From contig JAICVE010000195.1 of assembly GCA_025935475.1 (NCBI GenBank), positions 1 through 5,860 on the forward strand: a DNA stretch of 5,860 nucleotides, in the 5' to 3' direction. A program made the position numbers and the translations under genes. Source of the stretch: Nitrospira sp. Lineage in GTDB: Bacteria > Nitrospirota > Nitrospiria > Nitrospirales > Nitrospiraceae. The notes below the pieces were generated by a model. That model saw nothing but the letters and a program-made list of their open reading frames with translations, was not told the origin of the DNA and ran no database searches. This document shows positions 1 to 4,330 of this stretch, one piece after another; positions within the stretch are counted from its first letter, which is position 1, and each line of letters begins with the position of its first letter.

Positions 1-51
1 AATCCGGCGGACCAAGGTTTCATCATCTACGAGCAATACCCGTGTAGCCAT
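1..51 (-). CDS. Response regulator receiver protein, N-terminal fragment (cut by window edge)
   Basis: Reading leftward from an ATG at 51-49, the 17 visible codons encode a receiver-domain opening: MATRVLLVDD followed by ETLVRRI. This is beta-strand 1 of the CheY fold, and the paired Asp at residues 9-10 belong to the acidic Mg2+-binding pocket. The opening closely matches that of the complete regulator at 2719-3111 (MATIRVLLVDD, then ECLVRQ), so the two are probably paralogs. The start is supported by this match and by a G-rich Shine-Dalgarno region (GGTGGA) a few bases upstream, next to a run of eight G. The rest, including the phospho-acceptor Asp and any output domain, lies outside the window, so I cannot tell whether it is receiver-only or carries a NarL-type helix-turn-helix. 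Upstream it has the palindrome at 141-166, as its paralog has. Confidence 0.85.
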   Translation of the reverse strand, partial: MATRVLLVDDETLVRRI

Positions 52-90
52 CGTTCCACCCCCCCCGGTGTTAAAGTGGGGAATTAGAGA

Positions 91-99
91 AACATAACA
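91..99 (-). promoter_or_regulatory. Possible extended -10 promoter of the left response regulator
   Basis: On the minus strand this reads TGTTATGTT, matching the extended -10 form TG-N-TATAAT at most positions. It sits about 40 bases before the ATG at 51, leaving a short leader, and about 45 bases gene-proximal to the palindrome at 141-166. No convincing -35 box lies 17 bases further upstream, as expected for an extended -10 or activator-dependent promoter. The call rests on resemblance alone. The paralog has a similar element at nearly the same distance. Confidence 0.3.
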
Positions 100-140
100 T
101 GCCTGATCATATATTTTTACTAGCAAGATCGGCAGGTTAC

Positions 141-166
141 GTCAGCCTACAGCATTGTAGGCTGAC
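141..166. promoter_or_regulatory. Perfect 11-bp inverted repeat, operator-like, upstream of the left response regulator
   Basis: GTCAGCCTACA, loop GCAT, TGTAGGCTGAC: the arms are perfectly complementary. The core GCCTACA-N4-TGTAGGC (145-162) recurs at 3205-3222, upstream of the second response regulator. In both places GTTAC precedes the core by four bases (136-140 here). The near edge is 94 bases from the A of the ATG in both cases. The next gene on the far side (359) is divergent, so this cannot be the terminator of an upstream minus-strand gene. That favours a protein-binding site over a transcription stop. Its centre is roughly 65-70 bases upstream of the expected transcription start, where class I activators often bind. 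The binding protein is unknown. Confidence 0.65.
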
Positions 167-358
167 ACCCACGGAGAGAGAGTATGGATTATTGATGCAG
201 CCTCGAAGATGAGTAGGCCAGCGCTGACATTGCTGTAAGCCAAAAAGTACAACAAACCCTGAATATTGTGCTTGAAGCGGCGGACGAATCGGATATTCTG
301 GACAGGAAGCTTAGAACACTTCACTTTTCCTTTAATCCTTTAATCATGAGGTGCCGTC
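167..358. other. Non-coding intergenic stretch between the palindrome and the lipoprotein gene
   Basis: Together with 52-166 this makes about 307 bases without a believable gene. It is more AT-rich than the genes around it. It contains a GGAGAGAGAG stretch near 172-181 whose nearby ATG codons run into stops after a few codons, the possible lipoprotein promoter near 272-299, and a tandem CTTTAATC repeat (330-337 and 338-345) just before the lipoprotein ribosome-binding site. A 60-codon open frame on the minus strand spans the palindrome and looks non-coding. Confidence 0.5.
272..299 (+). promoter_or_regulatory. Possible sigma70-type promoter for the lipoprotein gene
   Basis: TTGAAG (272-277) and TATTCT (294-299) are separated by 16 bases, each matching four of six positions of the sigma70 consensus. 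This would start transcription near 306 and leave a leader of about 50 bases before the ATG at 359. The resemblance is moderate, and other weak boxes exist in this AT-richer stretch. Confidence 0.3.
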
Positions 359-679
359 ATGTTGAGGAGTGCACTGTGGATCACGGTATTGGGACTCATG
401 GTTGGTGGTTGTGCAAGCGACGGCAACATGGAGTCGTCCAGCAGTGGATCGTCCACATCCGACGGTGGAGCGGCCGTTTCCAGTCCGAAGTCATCCGGAG
501 GGGCAGTCGCCGAACCCAGTTCTAAGAACCAGCCCAACTCGAGCACTAGCCGTATTGCGGCAGGAGTTGAAGAAGAGACTTTGAACACTTGCCTGGCTCG
601 CATTCCGCAGGACGCAACGGCGGGTCAGAGGATGTTGGCAGAGCAAACTTGCCGTAGAGATTACGGGGTACGGCGGTAG
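359..679 (+). CDS. Small Ser/Gly-rich lipoprotein with a Cys-containing C-terminal tail
   Basis: This 106-residue protein begins with a lipoprotein signal peptide: Arg3, a hydrophobic run to about residue 15, and lipobox VGGC with lipidation at Cys18. Mature residues 19-65 are low-complexity (Ser, Gly, Ala, Pro), as in a flexible linker from the membrane. The C-terminal 35 residues are the only folded-looking part, with two cysteines in TCLARIPQDA and AEQTCRRD that could form a disulfide or bind a ligand. I recall similar short tails in small Nitrospira lipoproteins, but the function is unknown. The ATG is supported by GAGG at 348-351 with 7-base spacing. Asp19 after the lipid-modified Cys seems absent (Ala-Ser-Asp instead), so by the E. 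coli rule it would go to the outer membrane; that rule may not hold here. The gene stands alone, divergent from the left response regulator. Confidence 0.8.
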   Translation: MLRSALWITVLGLMVGGCASDGNMESSSSGSSTSDGGAAVSSPKSSGGAVAEPSSKNQPNSSTSRIAAGVEEETLNTCLARIPQDATAGQRMLAEQTCRRDYGVRR

Positions 680-743
680 AGCGCTCCCAATGAAAACCAG
701 TTAACGAGGAGGTCCGTTCCTCGGCGTCCTCTTACTCCTGTTC

Positions 744-768
744 CTCTTGCCTGCCCGTTAGGCGAGGG
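744..768 (+). terminator. Weak candidate terminator hairpin after the lipoprotein gene
   Basis: A 9-bp stem containing two G-T wobbles (arms 744-752 and 760-768) encloses a 7-base loop. What follows (ACGTTCTTGCTT) is only partly T-rich, so intrinsic termination is uncertain. A second small hairpin lies upstream at 705-723 (CGAGGA, 7-base loop, TCCTCG). Either could end the lipoprotein transcript before the next gene. Confidence 0.3.
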
Positions 769-854
769 ACGTTCTTGCTTGAAATCGTTTTAAACTCGGT
801 GTCACCTGCTCTTCACCTACCCATTGAATTCCACTCTGGTGTCTGGCTAAATTT

Positions 855-2354
855 GTGAACACGTCCGTGAGTAAGGCTATGGCACGGGTACCTGCTCCGC
901 ACTCTTCTCTTGTCCCCCTGCGGTCGGTGGTGGAAACAGAAAAGAAGCTCGCTGTAGCCGATGATTTCAGGCTGCCAGCCTTATCAGGTGATCCGCTTCC
1001 TCGACGAGTGTTCAGGTCAACCTACTTCGACACATTGGACCATTGTCTTGCCCGCTCGAGCATTACCCTTCGTCGTCGTCTCGATAAGGGATCGGCCGTC
1101 TGGCAGATGAAATTGCCCCCCCTCAACGGATCCCGCCGCGAGATTGAGTTGCGAGAGTCTTCCGTCGCGCCGCCAACCCGATTCGTCGACGCGTTGGTCG
1201 TGCTTCACGAGGGCAAACATCTGGTTCCCATCGCCGAGCTGCGTACGTCGCGAACAGGCGTGCGCGTCCCTGATACTAAGAACAACGACGTGGAAGTGGT
1301 GTTGGATACGGTGGCGGTCCTTCGCAAAGGGGCAGTCATCCAACAGTTCAAAGAGCTCGAGATTGAATCATTGAATGGAGACGATGAATGTATCGAGAGG
1401 CTTGCCTCAACACTCTATGGAGTGGGAGCGCGACCCCATGACGGCAGGCCGAAATTGTTTCAAGCCCTTTCCCTCGCCTACCACGCCTTGGACGAGCCGG
1501 ACAAGGATGCCTCGATCGTCGATCACGTGCGACATCGTTTGCTGCAGCAACTGGATACTCTCAAACAGTGCGATCCTGGCGTGCGCTTATGTGGGGACAT
1601 GACGGATGTGCATCGCATACGAGTCGCGGCGAGGCGGATGCGGACCATCCTCATTGCCCTGCGTCAGATTGCTTCTGCAGAGTGGGTGGAGCCGCTCCTT
1701 TCGGGGCTCAAGTGGATCGGAGAGGTGTTCGCCCGAGTGCGCGATCTGGACGTGCAAATACACTATTTCACGTGTGAGGCCGAGCAGTTGAAAGCCCGTG
1801 ACCGACGACCGCTTGAACGGTTCCTGCGTCACCTGCAGAGCGACCGGGAACACGCGTACCGCATGCTGCTCGACGAAATGAAAAGCGCGCGGTATGTGGG
1901 GTTTGTCAGCAAACTCCGGGATGCGGCAGAGGTCCCAGTCATTGTCAATCTGGAGTACACACTCACGGATGCCGCGGCCCGTCAATTTCGCAAGCTTCGC
2001 AAGACGGTCCGGAAACTCAACGGAACCGTTTCGAACGCTGAGCTTCATCGGATCAGAATCAAAACCAAACGAGCGCGATACGCGGCGGAATTGGCTCAAG
2101 AAGGCGATGGCAAAGCGATCGGTCGATTTATCAAGGCGGCCACACGATTTCAGGATCTCTTGGGCGTGCATCAAGATGCCGTGTTGGCAGAACGGTATGT
2201 CGAGGGATTCCTGAAATACCAGGGCAGACGGCAGGCGGCGTTCACGGCAGGCCTACTCGCGGCGCGGGCTAATCAGCGGCGTGAGGAAGTACGCGAGGAA
2301 TTTTGGTCTGAGTGGAAACGCCTGAAGAAACGGGGTAAGCGTGCATGGAATTAG
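855..2354 (+). CDS. CYTH-CHAD domain protein (triphosphate tunnel phosphatase-like plus polyphosphate-binding helical domain)
   Basis: This is a 499-residue two-domain protein. Residues about 24-212 form a CYTH (triphosphate tunnel metalloenzyme) domain. The signature ExExK is at E27/E29/K31. Further tunnel-type charged positions are R73-R75, K86 (WQMKLP), E96/E98, the D145-E147 region, and the acidic strand E167/E169/E171. Residues about 220-495 form a CHAD domain, with two copies of its His/Arg helical motif: H253-R256-R260-R263 and H398-R401-K405-R408. CYTH enzymes cleave inorganic or organic triphosphates using divalent metal. CHAD domains bind polyphosphate and often associate with polyphosphate granules. 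A cytoplasmic role in polyphosphate metabolism is therefore inferred. No signal peptide is seen. The GTG at 855 has no clear Shine-Dalgarno; GTG 867 or ATG 879 would also keep both domains whole. It ends 6 bases before the convergent small ORF. Confidence 0.9.
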   Translation: MNTSVSKAMARVPAPHSSLVPLRSVVETEKKLAVADDFRLPALSGDPLPRRVFRSTYFDTLDHCLARSSITLRRRLDKGSAVWQMKLPPLNGSRREIELRESSVAPPTRFVDALVVLHEGKHLVPIAELRTSRTGVRVPDTKNNDVEVVLDTVAVLRKGAVIQQFKELEIESLNGDDECIERLASTLYGVGARPHDGRPKLFQALSLAYHALDEPDKDASIVDHVRHRLLQQLDTLKQCDPGVRLCGDMTDVHRIRVAARRMRTILIALRQIASAEWVEPLLSGLKWIGEVFARVRDLDVQIHYFTCEAEQLKARDRRPLERFLRHLQSDREHAYRMLLDEMKSARYVGFVSKLRDAAEVPVIVNLEYTLTDAAARQFRKLRKTVRKLNGTVSNAELHRIRIKTKRARYAAELAQEGDGKAIGRFIKAATRFQDLLGVHQDAVLAERYVEGFLKYQGRRQAAFTAGLLAARANQRREEVREEFWSEWKRLKKRGKRAWN

Positions 2355-2360
2355 AAGTCT

Positions 2361-2528
2361 CTAGGCTCTGTTATGTACAGTCGGCTGATCTGAGAAAAAT
2401 TCCCGCGACAGCTCCCTCACGTAGTAGTCGAGCAGATTCCGTTCATCCTCATTCAGCGTCCCTTCTTTAGAAAGCAAACGCTCACATGCACGAGTGTAGG
2501 CTGCGATCTCTTGGCAGACATGGCTCAC
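2361..2528 (-). CDS. Unrecognised 55-residue acidic helical protein
   Basis: A short minus-strand frame opens with GTG (2528-2526) and ends with TAG at 2363-2361. The start is supported by AGGGTGG seven bases upstream, and an in-frame TAG just beyond prevents much extension. The product looks like a real protein: an amphipathic, charged helix (CQEIAAYTRACERLLSKEG), a turn (TLNEDER), then a second helix (NLLDYYVRELSREFF) and a loose tail. Cys5 and Cys15 are ten residues apart on the first helix. The composition suggests a small cytoplasmic two-helix protein that might bind a partner. It has no recognised domain, though I have an impression of similar small proteins in Nitrospira genomes. It follows the receiver gene on the same strand after 190 bases and converges closely on the CYTH-CHAD gene. 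Confidence 0.6.
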   Translation of the reverse strand: MSHVCQEIAAYTRACERLLSKEGTLNEDERNLLDYYVRELSREFFSDQPTVHNRA

Positions 2529-2718
2529 GATTCGGCCACCCTAGTGAGGGACGGAATGCTCCTTAGTATCTTCTCCTGAACTCTTCTCGTCAATACAGAT
2601 TACGCTCACAAGGCCATAGGCTAACGCTGACAAATCACCCCTCAGCCTGGCCTCTTTGCTTACTTGAAGTGTGCGAAGGCCGCCACGTTGGGCGCTGGCA
2701 ATACCGCCGCGACGTTAA
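2529..2718. other. Intergenic gap between the receiver gene and the small ORF
   Basis: These 190 bases show no ORF with a plausible start and no strong promoter or U-tailed hairpin. No remnant of a helix-turn-helix output domain is evident beyond the receiver stop codon, so the receiver-only protein is not obviously a frameshifted longer regulator. Confidence 0.45.
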
Positions 2719-3111
2719 TCAGGCGAATGATTCGGGCGAATCATGTCCGCTGGCTTTCTTGATAGCCCCGTACAGTTCTTCCGTGGCGTTCGATTTTCGA
2801 TACACCCCCACGGCGCCGGCTTTTTCCATCGCATCGGCATGGTAGCCGTCTGCGTATTCTGACAAGCCGATAATTCTCACGTGGGGAAATTTACGCGTGA
2901 TCTCCCGAGACGCGGCGATCCCATCCATCCTCGGCATACGAATATCCATGACCACAATGTGAGGTTGGAGTCTCTCCACGCTGGAAATAGCTTCGTCCCC
3001 CGTCGCCGCCTCGCCAACCACTTCCATGTTTGGGTATGCTGTCAGCATTCGTGTGAGAACCTGACGAACCAAGCACTCATCATCCACAAGTAAGACGCGA
3101 ATCGTTGCCAT
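2719..3111 (-). CDS. Single-domain response regulator (stand-alone receiver, CheY-like)
   Basis: The 130-residue protein is one receiver domain with no output domain. The phosphorylation machinery is complete: acidic pair D10/D11, phospho-acceptor D56 in VVMDIRMPRMDG, Ser84 at the switch position (IIGLSEYAD), and conserved Lys106 (YRKSN). It should accept phosphate from a histidine kinase or phosphotransfer protein. With no DNA-binding domain, it would signal by protein contact or as a phosphate sink. Sequence style (RIIGLSEY, AGAVGVYRKS) is closest to receivers of the NarL/LuxR class. The ATG at 3111 is chosen over an in-frame GTG at 3126 because GGAGGG (3119-3124) sits at proper spacing, the GTG would lie inside that site, and the paralog at the left edge starts the same way. 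No kinase gene is adjacent, so the partner is unknown. Confidence 0.9.
   Translation of the reverse strand: MATIRVLLVDDECLVRQVLTRMLTAYPNMEVVGEAATGDEAISSVERLQPHIVVMDIRMPRMDGIAASREITRKFPHVRIIGLSEYADGYHADAMEKAGAVGVYRKSNATEELYGAIKKASGHDSPESFA
2727..2744. repeat. 8-bp inverted repeat at the 3' end of the receiver gene
   Basis: ATGATTCG-GG-CGAATCAT is a perfect palindrome with a 2-base centre, ending five bases before the stop codon of the receiver gene. As RNA it would form a stem of about seven pairs with a 4-base loop, but no U-tract follows, so an intrinsic terminator is unlikely. It may be chance or an RNA-stability element. Confidence 0.3.
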
Positions 3112-3152
3112 TCCTGTTCCCTCCACAAGTTACTGGGGAACTGAGCCGCTGG

Positions 3153-3161
3153 AATATAGCA
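3153..3161 (-). promoter_or_regulatory. Possible extended -10 promoter of the receiver gene
   Basis: On the minus strand this reads TGCTATATT, a good match to TG-N-TATAAT. It would start transcription near 3146, giving a leader of about 35 bases. No -35 box resembling TTGACA lies at the expected place (AGCGAA instead), which fits an extended -10 or activator-dependent promoter. The palindrome at 3203-3224 lies about 45 bases further upstream. Confidence 0.4.
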
Positions 3162-3202
3162 TTACATGGCAGTGTTTCGCTATATAAATCAGGGCGTTAC
3201 AT

Positions 3203-3224
3203 GCGCCTACAACCTTGTAGGCGC
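3203..3224. promoter_or_regulatory. Perfect 10-bp inverted repeat, operator-like, upstream of the receiver gene
   Basis: GCGCCTACAA, centre CC, TTGTAGGCGC. The core GCCTACA-N4-TGTAGGC at 3205-3222 is identical in form to that at 145-162, with GTTAC again four bases away (3196-3200). The near edge of the core is 94 bases from the A of the receiver ATG, exactly as at the other regulator. It lies 51 bases past the HAD gene stop codon, so a terminator role for that gene must be considered. However, no T-run follows it on the minus strand, and the other copy has no gene to terminate. A regulator-binding site is the better explanation. Confidence 0.65.
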
Positions 3225-3274
3225 CTTCGGACAGGGGAGATTACCAGAGCGCTTAGTCCCCCAGCGGTTCATCA

Positions 3275-4273
3275 TCAAGGGTTCTCGAACGCAAACACCT
3301 TTTTCCAATCCTGCTTCATATCGACCACGGTCCAGCCCTTGGCTTTGGCTTCATCGAGCCCTTTGTCGAGCTGGCCGATATGCGCCTGACGGTCGTAGGC
3401 CCATTCGCGCACGGCATCGGTGTGATGCACATAGAGACAGAAGCGCGCGCCGGATCCCCCGCAGGTCCATTGAAGCATCTGCAAGTCGCCATCCGAATTG
3501 CCGAACGCAGCGATAGGACGGTGGCCAATGAAGGTTTGTATGGCGACGGGTTTCCCGGCCTTATCGTCAAAGAAATGCAACTCCGGCAGCTTCATTAGCG
3601 TAGGAGTTCCATCGCGCAGATCGAATTTCAATTTCCCGCTGCTCCCCACGACCTGCTCTGGGGGGATGCCATAGGCTTTCTCGACCCAGGGTCGCATGAA
3701 CTCGACGCCGCCGCCGGATGCGATGAAGGTCTTGAAGCCGTTCGCGCGAAGATAGGCAAGCACTTCGAGCATCGGCTGATACAGCATCTCTGTGTAAGGC
3801 TTCTTGGTGAGCGGATGTTTCGCGGTTGCGATCCAGTCCGTGACGAGCTTTTCGAACTCGTCCGTTGTCATGCCGGCATGCGTGGCCATCACGATTTGAA
3901 AAATGGCCGGTTCGCCACCCGCAAGCGCGCCTTTCACATCCCCCTTGAGTAGCGAGGCAAACGGTTCCTTGTCTTTCCACTCCGGATGCTGCGGCGCGAG
4001 CGCCTTCACTCGGTCGAGCGCAAATAAGAGTTGAACATACATCGGCTGCTCGGCCCACAACGTCCCGTCGTTATCAAAGGTGGCGATGCGGTTTGCCGGC
4101 GGCACGAACCCAGGCCCGCCTTCCTTCGTGACTTTCGAAACAAATTCGACAATGGCCTTCTTCGGCGCACCCTCATTCCACGACGGAAGCGGATCGGCGG
4201 CCTGAACCATTGCAACGTAGGGCATTGAGTGAGCCACCGCGAAGATCAGTGCTTTGACGATGCCGTGCTTCAT
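3275..4273 (-). CDS. Exported HAD-superfamily hydrolase (phosphoserine-phosphatase-like)
   Basis: The 332-residue protein starts with a signal peptide (Lys3, hydrophobic run about 6-24, likely cleavage after MVQA near residue 25), so it acts in the periplasm. All HAD motifs are present: motif I D67-N-D69-G-T71, with D67 the expected nucleophile and D69 the acid/base; motif II Ser186 in IASGGGVEF; a candidate motif III Lys at 238 or 241; and motif IV GNSDGD (258-263) for Mg2+. The roughly 115 helical residues between motifs I and II form a C1-type cap that would set substrate choice. The family mostly hydrolyses phosphate monoesters; the substrate here is unknown. C271 and C279 lie close together and could form a disulfide. 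It follows the sulfatase by 57 bases on the same strand, so an operon is likely. Its ribosome-binding site is weak (GAGAAAG). Confidence 0.85.
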   Translation of the reverse strand: MKHGIVKALIFAVAHSMPYVAMVQAADPLPSWNEGAPKKAIVEFVSKVTKEGGPGFVPPANRIATFDNDGTLWAEQPMYVQLLFALDRVKALAPQHPEWKDKEPFASLLKGDVKGALAGGEPAIFQIVMATHAGMTTDEFEKLVTDWIATAKHPLTKKPYTEMLYQPMLEVLAYLRANGFKTFIASGGGVEFMRPWVEKAYGIPPEQVVGSSGKLKFDLRDGTPTLMKLPELHFFDDKAGKPVAIQTFIGHRPIAAFGNSDGDLQMLQWTCGGSGARFCLYVHHTDAVREWAYDRQAHIGQLDKGLDEAKAKGWTVVDMKQDWKKVFAFENP

Positions 4274-4330
4274 AACGATCTTTCTCAGATCTCGGTGTGA
4301 TTGATTCAGCCTCTCATCCAGTACACGTGA

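Noticed and set aside
142..324. 60-codon minus-strand open frame upstream of the left regulator
   Set aside because: It runs through the palindrome at 141-166, lacks a convincing ribosome-binding site, and its predicted protein has no coherent domain-like composition.
705..774. Hydrophobic leader-like peptide (FLGVLLLLFLLPAR) followed by TAG after the lipoprotein gene
   Set aside because: A GAGGAGG-like site precedes it, but no usable start codon exists between the in-frame TAA and the hydrophobic run; it is a pyrimidine-rich stretch that happens to encode Leu and Phe.
1587..2174. 195-codon antisense open frame inside the CYTH-CHAD gene
   Set aside because: The sense frame has clear domain motifs throughout; the antisense frame is a by-product of its codon use.
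2491..2504. Single GTGTAGGCTGC half-site resembling one arm of the regulator palindromes
   Set aside because: It lies inside the small ORF and has no matching second arm.
2529..2718. Decayed helix-turn-helix output domain beyond the receiver stop codon
   Set aside because: Reading the minus strand past the stop, I found no NarL/LuxR-like helix sequence in any frame.
3109..3126. GTG at 3126 as start of the receiver gene
   Set aside because: The GTG overlaps the GGAGGG ribosome-binding site that serves the ATG at 3111, and the paralog begins at the equivalent ATG.
3203..3224. Palindrome as a terminator of the HAD gene
   Set aside because: It has a very tight loop and no following T-run on the minus strand, and the sister copy at 141-166 has no upstream minus-strand gene to terminate; the equal spacing to the regulators favours an operator. 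Not fully excluded.
3567..4058. 163-codon open frame overlapping the HAD gene on the same strand
   Set aside because: It is a shifted frame of the HAD gene, rich in Arg, Ala and Cys and without motifs; the HAD motifs prove the other frame.
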